DNA of 64,000 bases, taken from the NCBI GenBank assembly GCA_025890175.1, contig JANPYM010000011.1, positions 1,716,299 to 1,780,298 on the forward strand, written 5' to 3'. Below are positions 19,794 to 32,491 of this stretch, piece by piece (position 1 is the stretch's first letter; every line of letters begins with the position of its first letter). Position numbers and translations under genes: made by a program. Source of the stretch: Ciborinia camelliae (taxonomy: Eukaryota; Ascomycota; Leotiomycetes; Helotiales; Sclerotiniaceae). The notes under the pieces were generated by a model. That model was not told the DNA's origin. It saw only the letters and a list, made by a program, of their open reading frames with translations, and did not search any database.

Positions 19794-22700
19794 ATGCTTT
19801 CCGCCTTTACAGCTCGACCTATTGTTGAGCTCCGCCAACGAGACAAATCGAAGATCGAGTCTATACTTGCATTCGGTGGGTTTGTAACTCGGGCGAGGAA
19901 CCTGAACTAACGCTATACAGGCGATCGATTGCTAGTAGGTCTGAATACGGGTAGTTTACGCATATATCAAGTCAACGAGACCCCGGGCAATGTCGGTTTA
20001 CTTCGAGAGGTCGAGAAGTTCTCTACCAGAGCAATAGAGCAACTAGCACGAATAAAAGAAGCCAACGTTTTGATATCTCTATCTAACTACTATGTCTCGA
20101 TACACGATCTACAGACGTACGCTTTGCAGGAGCAGTTGACGAGGACTAAAAATGCTTCCACTTTCGCCGTTACATCAAACATCGTGAAGGACCCAGCTAC
20201 GGGAATACCAGAGATTATATCTAGGCTTGCTGTGGCCGTAAAACGAAGATTATTGATATGGTCATGGCATCAATCCGAGCTATCGTCTGAGACGACGGAG
20301 ATTACGCTCGCAGAATCTATTCGAACTTTGACGTGGGCATCTGCGACCAAGATAATTTGCGGCATGAACTCGGGATATGTCATTGTAGATGTTATCACCC
20401 AGGAAATTGAAGATATCGTTGGACCAGGAGCTATCGGGGGCGCTACCAGCAACCAAAGCGGTAGATTTGGCGGCATGGGCTCTGCGAGCATGGGTTATAT
20501 GGGCCTGGGAGGCTATATACCCAAACCACTGGCAACGAAGCTTGCGGATGGAGAAATACTTCTTGCAAAAGATATAAATTCTCTTTTCATAACATCTGAA
20601 GGAAAGCCGATGGAAAAAAGACAAATTCCCTGGCAGCCAGCGCCGGAGGCTATTGGATATTCATATCCATATATTATTACTCTCCAAGCACCGTCTAAAG
20701 GAATGCTGGAGGTCAGGAACCCGGATACCCTATCTCTTTTGCAATCGATACCGTTACCGAATGCAAACCAATTACATTTTCCACCTCCAAACATAAGTTT
20801 AGCACATGCTGGAAAGGGCTTCCATGTTGCCAGTGAGCGATGTATATGGCGAATGGGCGCTACGGATTATGATTCACAGATTGACGAACTCGTTGCGAAA
20901 GGGCGTTATGATGAGTCACTTAGTATTCTTAATATGCTCGAAGATGCTCTACTGCAGAATAAGACCGAACGAGTGCATCAAGTGGAAGCTCTCAAGGCGA
21001 AACTTTATTTTGATCAACAAATCGAGCAAGCTCAGTCTCTATTTAATCAACGTAGATACCGTGCAGCGATCGATATATTTATCGCTATAGAAGCACCTCC
21101 AGAACGTGTGATTAAGTTGTATCCGAAAGCTATAGCGGGTGATTTATCAATCATTGAGGAGAAGAATGGGGATATTGAAACAGATAACGATGAAACCAAT
21201 GGTAGTACAAACAGCGACTCGGATTCCAAGGAATCCCTGAGGCCAGCAGCCGTGAAGAAGTTAATCAGAAATCATCAGAAATCTAGCTCGGATACGTCAT
21301 CAGTCAGGTCTCTTATGAAGCATGATCATTCAGACAATGATAATGCAAGTATCAAAGCAGTCCCGGTTGAAGATGGCCCGCTCGAGGGCAAAGATCTCAT
21401 TACAGCGGCTATCGAGCTAAACTCTTTCCTTGTAAATGCGCGAACAAGACTTAAGAAATTCCTAGATTCTGAGACGGGCAAAATAATCCACCCGAAAGAA
21501 AATGGTCGTAATGGAACACGCGAATCCACATTTGAGTCTTTGCTAGTTGCTCCCGAGTCCGAAGCTGAAGCTGAGAAAGACCGCGAGCAAAAATTGTTGG
21601 AAACAGCGAAATTAGTAGATACTACTCTTTTCCGTTCCTATATGCTATCAATGCCGAGTTTGGCGGGACCACTGTTCCGATTGCCAAACTTTTGTGACCC
21701 AGATGTGGTTAATGAGAAGTTGTTAGAGACCGGAAGATATAATGATCTTATCGATTTCTTCCATGGCAAAAAGTTGCATCGTCCTGCACTGGAGCTTCTC
21801 AAGAAGTTTGGTATGGGCGAAGAGGAAAATGAAGAAGCTCCAACACTGTATGGACCTCAAAGAACCGTTGGATATCTTCAACAATTACCTCCTGAGATGA
21901 TTGATTTGATTCTTGAATTCGCTGAATGGCCTCTACAAGCTGATCCTGATCTTGGTATGGAAATATTCCTAGCTGATACGGAGAATGCGGAGACATTGCC
22001 AAGGGAGAGAGTTCTCAACTTCCTGCATAGCATCGATATCAATCTCGAGATTAAGTATTTGGAGCATGTGATCAATGAGCTTAATGATTTGACTCCTGAC
22101 TTCCACAATCGACTTGCTGGTGCATATATGCAAGAATTGAAGCAACGGCAAGACAGAGACTCCGACGAGTGGAAAGATTTGATGGGACGAATGGTATCAT
22201 TCTTACGGTCGAGTAAACAATATTCTTGTGGAAAAGCTTTTGGGTTGATAGACAGAGAAGGTAGGCACTAATTTCCAAAGATGCAACGTCAAATCACTAA
22301 CATCCACTATAGATCCGTATTTCTACGAAGCCCAAGCTATCGTATTAAGTAATATAGGTTCACATAAACAGGCACTTGAAATATATGTTTTCAAGATCAA
22401 GGACTTTGAGAAGGCAGAGGAGTGAGTTCTGGCTTGACTTGTTATTAAGATTGCTTATGCTAACATATTCAGATATTGCAATCGGGTCCATATGAACCAG
22501 GAAGCTTCAACTTCATCAAAAATCCCGACTCATCGCCCATCCACGTCCGAGCCAGATGACCCTCTACCTTCCATATATCACACCCTTCTTTCTCTTTATC
22601 TTAAGCCAGTACCTCCATATGAACCAAACTGGCCACCGGCTTTGGATCTTTTGTCGAAACATGGATCACGTCTACCTGCATCTTCGACTCTTGATCTGAT

Positions 22701-23046
22701 TCCGGAGACACTTCCTGTGGCGGAACTCGAATCATATTTCCGTGGTCGTATACGTGCCGCGAACTCCATCGTCAGCGAATCTCGGGTGGTGGCAGGGTTG
22801 AGAAAGAGTGAAGTTGTACGCGCACAAGCAACGTTATTGCTAGGAGATGGTTTACCGAATGGTCAAGGGGGGAGAAATAGGAGAGTTGTCGTAAGTGATG
22901 AGAGAGTATGTGGTGTTTGTCATAAGAGATTAGGAGGCAGTGTTATCGCTGTCATGCCGGATAGCTCCGTTGTACATTATGGGTGTTTGGGTCGAGCCAA
23001 TGTGCAACGTCCGCCTTCATCGCGGGGTTCGTGGGGAGGACGATGA
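19794..23046 (+). CDS. VPS39: Vacuolar sorting protein Vps39/Vam6 (HOPS subunit)
   Basis: Four exons (19794-19875, 19921-22260, 22313-22421, 22473-23046) encode 1,034 aa. The start is the ATG at 19794; the 45-nt first intron ends TACAG. Residues about 10-300 are a citron-homology (CNH) domain (FGDRLLVGLNTGSLRIYQV, later PYIITLQAPSKGMLEVRN). The middle has the helical VPS39/TGF-beta-receptor-associated region (AKGRYDESLSILNMLEDALL and FNQRRYRAAIDIFIAIEAPP), with an acidic Ser-rich insert around 420-500. The C-terminus ends with a CxxC...HxxC zinc-binding motif (C990, C993, H1012, C1015). Vps39 binds the Rab7-type GTPase Ypt7 and, within HOPS, tethers late endosomes and vacuoles before fusion. 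Length fits fungal Vps39. Confidence 0.92.
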
Positions 23047-23141
23047 TATTTAGTTCGTGCGAATGGTGGTAATTACATAGCGCTGGAGTTTTGGGAGCGA
23101 TCGGAATGTAGCATCGAGCATTATAATCATGAAGAAAACTT

Positions 23142-23492
23142 TCAATCTTCCTCTTCCACAATCTCCTCGCCATAATTATCTTCTTCCTTTGCTTCATCAA
23201 TTACCCCACCATTGACCTTGGATCCATTTGCATCTCCAGCCTCTCTTACTTTATCTTCCTCCATTCGCGCCGTCAACTCCTTATTAATCCTTTCTTGCAT
23301 ATCCACCGTAGCCTTTCGTAATGCTCCTAAATATGCGGTTTTATCGCTCACTTTGCCTGACGTAGCCATGGGTAATTTGTGGACGTGCTCAAACTTTTCG
23401 CTGTTTGGAGAAGAATATGTTGCCGAAAGGATCTGGTACGAAGTCTCAGGTTCAGCCGCAGAGGCAGTGGTGGTTGTATCTGGTATCGCCAT
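23142..23492 (-). CDS. GON7: EKC/KEOPS complex subunit Gon7
   Basis: The protein is 116 aa. I start at the ATG at 23492, because the longer frame adds only a poly-lysine stretch from a purine tract. The family signature is visible: LSATYSSPNSEKFEHVHKLP, then KTAYLGALRKATVDMQERINKELTARMEEDK, followed by an acidic tail. Gon7 is the small fungal subunit of KEOPS, which makes the t6A modification at position 37 of ANN-decoding tRNAs and also affects telomere maintenance. The gene is convergent with VPS39, with 95 bp between the stop codons. Confidence 0.8.
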   Translation of the reverse strand: MAIPDTTTTASAAEPETSYQILSATYSSPNSEKFEHVHKLPMATSGKVSDKTAYLGALRKATVDMQERINKELTARMEEDKVREAGDANGSKVNGGVIDEAKEEDNYGEEIVEEED

Positions 23493-24177
23493 AACTATCT
23501 TCCTCTTCTTCTTCTTTTTCTTTTTCTTTTGCTTCTTTCTTTTATATTTGCGCAATCAAAAGGGACGTGAAGATGAAGAAAATGCGATTGTTTGGAATTG
23601 AGGTGAATAATTTATTATTGGGTCGCGGGTTGGGTCACATAATTTTTGTTTGGTGCCGGAGACTAGGTTTATAATCCCCCGCGAAACTCCAACTGACAGG
23701 CCTGATGCCCATAAATCAGCAAATAATAAAGCCCACCAAGCCTAGATAGTAGATACCTACTAGCCTACTAGCCTACCAGCCGACCAGCCTACCACTGACC
23801 AGGTACCTACCTACCTAGTATCTACTACCTATTACCTACTACATACTCCATACAGCAATAAGTAGTAAGCAACATCAAAAGACCCCAAATTTAATCAAGG
23901 GATCGGTGGATTTGTTTCTATCAGACATGGATTAAAGTCCCAGATACTCCATTTTCTAAATCCTTTTCAATATTTAAACCTCGACAACCAACATCATTCA
24001 TCGGTACCTATAGATTCATGATCAAATCTTCTTCATTCTTCGTTCTCTTGCGGAAATGTTTAAGAGTCAAGACACAGCGTCGCTCGCTCGCTACAATCGA
24101 CGCCCCGCTGTTGTACCCTGAAATATACGGAAGACTAACGCAAAACATATAAAAGTCCCACTTCCAGCAGGATAACC
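23493..24177. repeat. Intergenic with TACCTAGGTA/CTAC-rich motif cluster
   Basis: Between the GON7 and HbrB starts. From about 23735 to 23850 the sequence is dominated by overlapping CTAGCC, TACCTACCTAG and CTACTACC words. It belongs to a motif class dispersed across the window (for example near 14505, 27405, 36385, 45690, 50345 and 54470). The remainder is the divergent promoter. Confidence 0.5.
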
Positions 24178-26861
24178 ATGTCACAGTCGACAGGGCATTC
24201 TTTGCCAAGGGCACCAGGGAGCTTCTCTCCGATTGTGCAACAGACCTCGTCGACTCAGCGACCCCCACTGCGACGAGTTGAGTCCTCATCCTCTGAAGAT
24301 TTACCTCCACCTCCTTCCCTTTCCAGCAAAGTTCGTCCACAGTCGCAGAATGTGCCTGCCCCTCCACGACCCTTTTACTCCCAATCGACCAAGAGCAACT
24401 CAAGTACTACCAGTCTACAAAACTTCTCGCGACCAACCCTCGCTCAAGTACGAACTGATACCGGTGGTACACCATTGAGGAATGCCTCGCCTCTCACTTC
24501 TGTAGCTTCAAAATCATCCATTAGCGATTTCAAAGGCCACGGACGCAGACATTCACGAACTCAAGGTTCTTTCGAAGCTTATTTGCCCACAGCTGCATCG
24601 TCTAATTTGGGAAATATGTCGAATTTAAACACAGGACTTTCTGCGAGTCAAATAGCTGCTCAAGCTGCTATGCAACACCAAGCACAGCATGCACGCCAAC
24701 GATCCCAGACTGTGCCAGTTCCGCAATTGGATTCCTCGTCGAATAGCTCTGGAAGTCGAAGACCTTCCAAAGGTCCCATCTCACCACCGTTGTTGAGTTT
24801 GACAGAGGCTTCAGCTCCAAGGGATACTTCGTTTGGTGGACAGGCATATCATAATGGGTTGCTTGGAGGGCCATCGAGTGCTGCTCAAACAGCTGCCAAT
24901 ATAGTGTTCCCAAAATCCCCTGGATCGTCACCGGCATTGACACCTACGGAATATGACCAGCGCAATCAAGCTCATGCTCATGCTCAAGCTCAAGCTCAAG
25001 CTCAAGCTCAATTGCAAGCGCAGGCGCAGGCACAGGCACAAGCGGAAAAGCCTGCTAAGGCGGAGAAGTCCAAAGTCAAATTATTTTCAAGGCCTGGAAA
25101 GATTAGTATAAGCAAGGATAAAGAAGCAAAATCCGGAGCTCTTCCAAGTCCTAGTATGTTTACTTCTATAAATTGAACATGAGAATACAAAACTAACCAC
25201 CGTGTAGATGCTTCAGGCACTCCAAGTATGTACAGCATGGCGAATTCTTCTTCGGCGACGATACGACCAATCGATTCATCACAACCAGAAAAGGAAAAGG
25301 ATAAGGAGAAACATAAACATCACTTTTTATCTCGGCAGAAACATAAATTGAGCAGCAAAGAAGATCATCATTTACCATTATCATCTGCGGCATCGAATTC
25401 CAAACCCGTAGACCCAAGTGCGCCTAGTAGTTTATATAATTTCAATCTCCCACCAAGTCCAGGTCATTCATCTACAAGTTTTGCGAAAAGCATGAGTGGG
25501 TTGGACCTGAGGCATGGTGGAAGAGCATTGAGAGAAAAGAAAAGGGAAGAGAAAAGCGAAACTTTGAGAGAAGGGGAATTATCATATCAAATTAGTAACG
25601 AATGGCCTGGGCCATCTAGTTATGGCTCAGTAGGTGGAGGATCATACATGGGTTCCGGTGGATCAAGCAGCCTTGGCTATCCTTCCAGTCTTAACGGAGT
25701 TGACACATCAGATTTGGGAAAATATGGATTCAACAATATGGCAGCAGATGATGTATGGCCATTCTTGAGAGCAAAACTACTGATTATATTCGAGGGTGAA
25801 GATTTGCGGCTATGTGTGGAGGATCTCAATCGTCTAGTCACGTCAGTCTCCCCCCTTAACATTCTCTACTATACTTACAATACTACAGAACCCATATTCA
25901 ACGATGTATACAAAAGAGATGTCCAAGTGCTATTGTAGAAGACCTACGAGATTTACTCGAAACAGGCTTCAGATCCCTTGACCAAACTTTACGTCGAACT
26001 TCTGATGAGCGCCTCATACCTCACCTGGTGGAAGTGTGGCTCTTTACTTTTACATCCGTTCTACCCTACATGCAAGCCGTCTTTCTCCCGCTCGATATCG
26101 AATTTTCCGGTAATGGCCCCCTCATGTCACCAGAAACGGTACGCGAGGCCTGGGGCTCTCCCCCTTCATCTCACTCCAATTCCACACCCAGCATCCCTGC
26201 ACGTAGTGCCCCTGAAGTTCGCAAAATAGTACTCATAGCATACCGGGATACTATTATCATCCCTCGCTACGAAACGCTCAAAGGGTTATTCTCACGCCTC
26301 TCTCTCGATTCTATAAGTTTAAGCCTTCCAAATTCGGATATTCGATCCATTAGTCCTGATAGTGGAAGACCAGGTACAGCCATTAGTCAAGATCCTAGCA
26401 TTCACGGATCCTATTCTTCTCAAAATACTACACTTCTCGGATGTGGGAGTTCAATTGGTGATGCTTCAAGTTCACGCTCACGTGCAATCTCAAATGTGAG
26501 TTATGGGTCCGAACAATCTGCAAGCGGGGGTCTAGGGATCTCTGGGATGCCACCACCACCAAGACCTTTTTCCCCGAATAGTACCCATCCGGCAGTTGGG
26601 TATGGATTAAGTGCGAGAGAGAGGAGGCAAGCGAACGTAGAAGACTCTTCGAAGAAACTTACCGAGACCGTGGGCAGAATGTTGCAGTGTATGAGTGTAC
26701 TTAGTAGTGTGGGCGTAGGAGCTGGTGATGACTCTGCACAAGAGAAAATGGAAGACTTGGGACGAGGACTTAAGTTGAATTGGTTGGGAAGAGGTCGAAC
26801 GGGAAGAAATCGGAGGGGAATGGTCGGTGGGAGAGTGGGACAATCAGGTGCGAATTCTTAA
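24178..26861 (+). CDS. HbrB-domain protein, TORC2 subunit (Bit61/PRR5-like)
   Basis: Three exons (24178-25153, 25208-25841, 25889-26861) encode 860 aa. The first 490 residues are disordered, Ser/Pro-rich, with an Ala-Gln repeat around residues 263-290. The HbrB domain begins near residue 504 with VWPFLRAKLLIIFEGEDLRLCVEDLNRL. It continues after the second intron with DLRDLLETGFRSLDQTLRRTSDERLIPHLVEVWLFTFTSVLPYMQAVFLPLD, matching the conserved core, and then IAYRDTIIIPRYE. HbrB proteins are accessory subunits of TOR complex 2, needed for Ypk/AKT-type kinase signalling and hyphal polarity; Aspergillus hbrB mutants hyperbranch. The disordered tail after residue 690 is Ser-rich and probably phosphorylated. 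Confidence 0.88.
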
Positions 26862-27680
26862 TGATTTATGAAAGGGGAACTTTATTCGGTGTTTGGAATC
26901 TTATTTTTGGGGGGCTGGGTCATGATGGATGGATGAGTGGGTGGGTGGGTGGGTGGGTATAAGGTTCATTCGGATATTAGGTGTCTTGGGTGGTGTGATG
27001 TCTTCTGGCATCGGTGGTTTGCTCCGTGGTTTTTCATTCACCTGCATTGTTCATTTTATTTGGGTTGGAAGGATAGAAGAGTGAGAGAATGAATACACCC
27101 TCAATGGAATGGAATGGTTTGGTTTGGTTTGTAAGATATGATATTAGCATGACACGCCGGAATAGATATATACATATATATATACATATAGGCATGTAGG
27201 CATGATGGAAGAATAAGAATAAGAATCATCACACAGAGCCTGACCTGAATACAGGAAGTTTAGTTGAAGCATGCATACATATCTGAGACGATTATTGGGC
27301 GAACACAAATCGCACAGAATACATCGCATCGCATCGAGTTCCTGTTGAGATTGAGAAAGAGAATTATGCATGGCATATAGTTTCATGGATGATGGGGTGG
27401 GGTACCTAGGTACCTACCTAGGTATCCATAGATGAGAAAACTACCTAGGTACGCAAACCCATCTTCTCATCTTCTCATACTCTCCCTAGGTATAAATATT
27501 CACTCCAGTTGATAGAGAAATCTCCACTCCAAGTATACCTTCCTCCCTCCCTCCAAATAACCAAAGAAAATAACCAAATATATAATAAATAAATAACGAA
27601 TCATAAATCACAAATCACAAATAATAAATCATAAATCCGTAAGTAGAATCTTTCTTACCTCATTATAAATATCATTTTAC

Positions 27681-27711
<31 letters not shown>

Positions 27712-28126
27712 CATATCATATGAGGGGATTATTTGTTTTTGTTTTTGTTTTTGTTTTTGTTGTTATGGTATTGGTATTGGTATTGGTATTGGGATTGGGA
27801 TTGGGATTGGGATTGGGATTGGGATTGGTATTGGTATTGGTATTGGTATTGGTATTGGTATTGGTATTGGTATTGGTATTGGTATTGGTATTGGTATTGG
27901 TATTGGTATTGGTATTGGTGATAAGTTTTTGATTATCTTTTTCTGTTATTTTTATTTTTATTTGGGTATTTTTACTTCTACTTACTAGGTGGGTGGAGAC
28001 TTCAAGCTTGTAAAGTTGGATGGATGGATGGATGGATGGATGGATGTATTGTATGATATCCTGAGAATCTTATTCTTGATTTGTTGATTGATTGAAGCAC
28101 GTTTATAAGTTTATTATTGATCCAAA
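26862..28126. other. Intergenic, rich in simple repeats
   Basis: Holds the 3' flank of the HbrB gene, a GGGT run at 26938-26957, TATATA tracts near 27170 and 27680-27715, a TTTTTG tract at 27733-27762, the hexamer tract listed separately, and a GGAT tract at 28019-28046. No gene is seen. Confidence 0.6.
27766..27920. repeat. (TTGGTA)/(TTGGGA) hexanucleotide tract
   Basis: About 25 perfect hexamers occur in three blocks: GGTATT, then GGGATT, then GGTATT. The block switch is clean, so the array evolved by local expansion of two variants. Because the unit is a multiple of three, both long reading frames through it are artefacts (alternating Val-Leu or Trp-Tyr). Confidence 0.9.
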
Positions 28127-30475
28127 TCAATCTCCGGACAAGTACTTAGCGAGGACCAAATATTGACTCCGAGGGTAAATTTGGACTATTTGCGAGAGCG
28201 AGAGATTGGGCTCAGAAATGTGATCGTTTTGATCACTGTCCAGTATGGGCGAGCCGTTATTTGATTGTCCCATCTCGTGAATTTCGACAAAACGAGGCTG
28301 CTCGTTCATAATACGAGCAGGCCTGGAGGATAGTCGGATCACCCGTTCGCTTCTATTGGTGAAGGGTGGTCATCGCTAGGCGAGAAAAGATTGAGAATAT
28401 CCTCCTCTGTGGGGGAGGCGGCTTGGTACAGAGATTGCTCTGGATGAGTGTCGTCCAAGTTGTCGCTATCGTGACTTGAATCTGAATCTGATTCTGATTC
28501 CGATACCAATTCCGATTCATTGTAGTTGTAGTTGTCAACCATCGAAAATCGCAGGGACAGAGCGACTCTGGCTTTATCTTCAAGGCGGGCAAACTTCAAG
28601 ATCTTAGCCAGGACACGGAAAGTTGCTCGTCGTTCCATCCCACAGAATCTTCAAGATCTGCAATGCAAAGATTGAAAGCTCGTTCGACTTCAAGTTTGGC
28701 CGCTGTAAGACCTTCGGCATTGCTGAAGCCAATTTGCATCTTCGCTAGAGTAATCACTGCGTCAAGTCTGACCGATTCAATTATATCTGTTCTTTTAAAT
28801 TAAATCCATCGAGCGGCACATCTAGTTTCTGGACTATCTCGGTCTTGGTAGAACTAACTCCCTGGCTTGGATTTCGAGTAGATTTCGTAATACGACGTGT
28901 CTACCATTTCGGGAAACACGCACCGACGAAGAATACCTACCACCCTCCTTTCATTTTCACAGGATCTTTCAGCATTGGTTTAATGATTTCCTTCATGGTT
29001 TATTTGGCTATTTTCGTGGCTCGGGCGTCCCGTCTGTAGATGAGGCACTATTCGTACTTCAACATTGTAGCAGACCAGTCACTGAGCTCTTGCCAATACT
29101 CAATGACCTCGTCGTCGAAATGAATCAAGATATCGACCCGTCTGCCCAATACGCCGGATTTGCAAAAAGAATCCCATTTTCCTGTGATATTTTCGGACCT
29201 ATACCATAGCCATTCGTACTCGAGCGTCGGCGAATATTGACAAACAATCTTCAACCCTTTTGCAAATTCTTCTTATTTCGTGTATATATTGACAACATTG
29301 TCTAACAGCTCGATTCTATTTTTACTATACCCAATTTTCTCCGAATCAAATGCAGACGTTAAAGTAGTAGTTGATTCTTCTATAAATGGATGATCATGGT
29401 AGATTTTATTCTTCGCTTTTATGTGAAGTAACAATACTGCACAGCAACGCTCACTGTTTATTTCTGAGCCCAGCCGTCGTCCTCGGCGTGCTCCTGTCCC
29501 AAAGCCTTATCGACGTTTCCAAGCACATTACTCCATGTAGACTTTGATTTCCATAAGACTTGGGAGAAGATCAACTGAATATATGGCGCCCCTTTCTAAA
29601 AATGGGTTGGAGGAAACCTCGGTAAAAAACAAGTTCGAATGACTTGCAATTACATTCGAATTCGGCGAGTGATTTTTGGATTCTTTTTCCCTGGGTGCTT
29701 TTCCTGAAGGTCTTGAGATTGTCGTATTCTGACTTGAAAATGCGATATGGAATGATCTTTCTGGGTTCTTCTACCAAGTCCATCGAATCTCGATGATCCA
29801 AATTGATCATCTTAGCGTCTGTTATTGCTCGGATGGTGGTTGAGGTTGAAGCTTGCGTTACCATAACCTGTATTCCAGTATTCTCGCAGTATAAGCCCTG
29901 AAAATGATCCAGCATTCTCTCTCTATCATCATTGTCGGGCATGTGTTCAATGCCATCTAGGAAGATATAAAGACGACGACTTGATTCAGAGCTTTTTTCG
30001 AACTTTTTTATGATCACTCACTCCCACAGATGGTCGACTATATCCTTTTGTGCTTTTTTGCCCGCTCTAGATATTTGGTTTAGCTCTTTATTCAGCTCTT
30101 TGCCAAATCTAGCATCCTGCTCCGCCATTTGGACAATAATTGAGGCAAGTACGTTCTGAAACAACTGTGAATCTGTCACGCCAACTTCAAAAGAAAGCAT
30201 GCTGCAGAAGTAGCCTGATGAGATGTGCCCGAGTAGGTATTCTCGGCTGAATTTCTTCCGTTTAAAACTTTGCTTTCCTGTATGATTCGATAACAATGGT
30301 AGGCAAGAAAGGATTTCCCAGATTCCGAAGGGCCCGCAATTAGAAGAAGTGGTGCACTCTGACCTTTCTCCCACTCTCTATATTTAGTATTCTGCTTGAC
30401 CCAAGAGAGGGTGCCTGGGACAAATTGACTTCTGATAATCTCTATTCGTTTTTCAGTCAATAATTTCAGTCGCAT
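28127..30475 (-). pseudogene. STAND/NACHT-type NLR-like gene relic
   Basis: Read 5' to 3' on the minus strand, a P-loop (IAGPSESGKSFLAYH) occurs near 30340. It is followed by a frameshift near 30270, a helical segment ending at an in-frame TGA (30018-30020), then a Walker-B-like strand RLYIFLDGIEHM near 29960. Downstream, after more breaks, is a C-terminal part at 28740-28340 with DSVGWNDEQ, then (next frame) FRVLAKILKFARLEDKARVALSLRFS. That is the pattern seen near the C-terminus of large fungal NTPase/TPR proteins, followed by an acidic Ser tail. This is the order of a fungal NLR-like signal-transducing NTPase used in heterokaryon incompatibility and innate immunity. Several frameshifts and stops indicate a dead gene unless the assembly is faulty. 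The domain call rests on motifs only. Confidence 0.6.
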
Positions 30476-32491
30476 TCCGGTTTCGGACTGAGTTTGTGCC
30501 GGTTGCTATATGAGCTGCAGTGATAGTGACAGTACCTCCAGTCATGGTGTTTCTTCGAAAAGACAAGAAAGCTGCACCCAAAAAACCATCATGATGGACG
30601 ATTTTGATTTTCAAAATGTGGCTCTCATTTTGTATGAGGCTGCAACTCCGAGAGCCATTTTAAGAAAGTCGCATCAAAGGTTGTATTGGATATCTGACAG
30701 TGTAGGCTGAGCTGACTTGCAATCCTAGCAAATCTTCAAGGTGTAAGATTACCTAAAAGCGATAATAGAAAAAACCATGGATAAATCCTCAATCGATGGA
30801 TAAAATGATACTGGGCTTGTTTCCCCTATCCGGCTTCCAAGCGACTCTGTAAAATCTCTATATGTATTGGCTTCCAGGGGAATGTCAGGGCTGGGCATGA
30901 AGCTTTCTTTACACCACTTCAGATATATAAGTTCTACCCTGCCCTACCAAGACGGGAACAACACAACTTCGATCCCACAAGACATCATGAGCTAGCTAGC
31001 CGTGCAATCTACCTTTTCATATGGATTTTAGCTTCGTTGAGATATATTGTATCTCCCGGTCTTATTATACCCAAGAATAAACACCGATAGGAGAATATAA
31101 GTAGCTATCTATCCCCTCAAACCCATACTACAACCCATACCACAACCCAAGCTACAACCTCAAGCCCCAAAGAACAAAAAATGACAATCTTCAATTCATC
31201 TCAAGCCCCTCCTTCAACACGACCAAATAAGGAATCCAAAAGCCAATCCACCACAACGAGTGAGAGCCGATGCGTGCACCCGGTAGTATCCAAAATATCT
31301 ACATACCTAGGTAATGCAAATCCAAATCCAAAATATCGAACAAGAGCACTCTTGATTGAACCGATTAGATTAAACACCAAGTATTTAAGACACTAGTCTA
31401 GTATCATCGAAACCATACCATGAACACCGCCATGCCATATCAAACCCCGAGTATGTAAGTATGTATGTACAAACAAACTCGATATCCCATCTCAAGACAC
31501 CAATTGACTGGACTTGACTTGACTTGACTTGACTTCACTTCAGACATGCGCACTTTATCAAGACTTATTATTCGGGCACCATCATATTGCATAGACACCG
31601 CACCGCACATCATGAATATCAGTCACGTCATGTTAGCTTCGGCATCTATTTGATTACTTATTCATTCGTCGCTGAAGTGTCTTATCATCACACTATACTC
31701 ATTCCGAGTCTGTCATCCCGCACATCTTGTCTGACTTCTGCACCATTTTATCCCACCTCAACTGCAGTTCAGTTCAATCAATCACCCTAGCCCCTCTTCT
31801 CCTTTCTTCCATATATCACCCAATCTATCATCCCCACTCTTAATCTCACTTCCCCTAATTCACTTCACTTCCAGCTACCCGCTCCACTACCCATATCCTC
31901 CAACTATTCCCAAACCCCCAAGCCACGGGTATAGCAAAAGACAAAAACGTACCGCGACCATGCCCATCGCTCCATTGCATAGGAAAACCCAACCCACGCG
32001 GAAAACGAGATAGTATACAAAGAATATTACCACCACACTTATGACATCCCCTTTCCTTTCTCCTTCTCCTCCCCCTTCCCACCCCGGATCCCAACCCCAT
32101 CCCAAAGAATCAAAATTCGCCATTTCTCCCCTTAGCAAAAAGTAGTAAAAAATTTGACAAGACACCAAGGAGGTATGTAAGAGAGTTATGTAAGAACTGT
32201 TCTGTACGCCAACGCTTGTAGATATAGACTTTGTGCATTTCCCCACCGGTGAAAAACGCATGAAACTAAATAAATAAATAATATGACAAGGACTGACAGC
32301 TTCATCATGAAGCTGATGATCAACCAAAAAGACAGAGTGTAGTTTAGGTGGTTGATATATGTTGTCGGATGAAAGTAAAGTCTCTGTTGAATTTCGCCAA
32401 AATTTTGTTGGCTTCTCTCCTCTCATCTTTGGGCATTGACTTGAGGTGGGATGATATAAAGGGGGTAGATCGTCTGAAGTTGGTAAGATGA
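30476..32491. other. Intergenic, no gene recognised
   Basis: Includes a CTTGA pentamer tract near 31508-31540 and a CT-rich tract at 31790-31900. A 71-codon frame at 31181 begins after a leader-like CA-rich stretch and has TATA-like sequence upstream, but its protein has no recognisable features. The right end is 3' flank of the PtaB/LDB1 gene. Confidence 0.4.

Noticed and set aside
27766..27920. Telomere-like repeat
   Set aside because: The unit is TTGGTA/TTGGGA, not a permutation of TTAGGG, and ordinary sequence lies on both sides.
27720..27932. Long frames of alternating Val-Leu or Trp-Tyr
   Set aside because: They are translations of a hexanucleotide repeat, with no start context or flanking coding sequence.
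31181..31396. 71-codon plus frame with a leader-like upstream
   Set aside because: Low-complexity Ser/Thr-rich start, no conserved feature, and it ends in repeat-like sequence.
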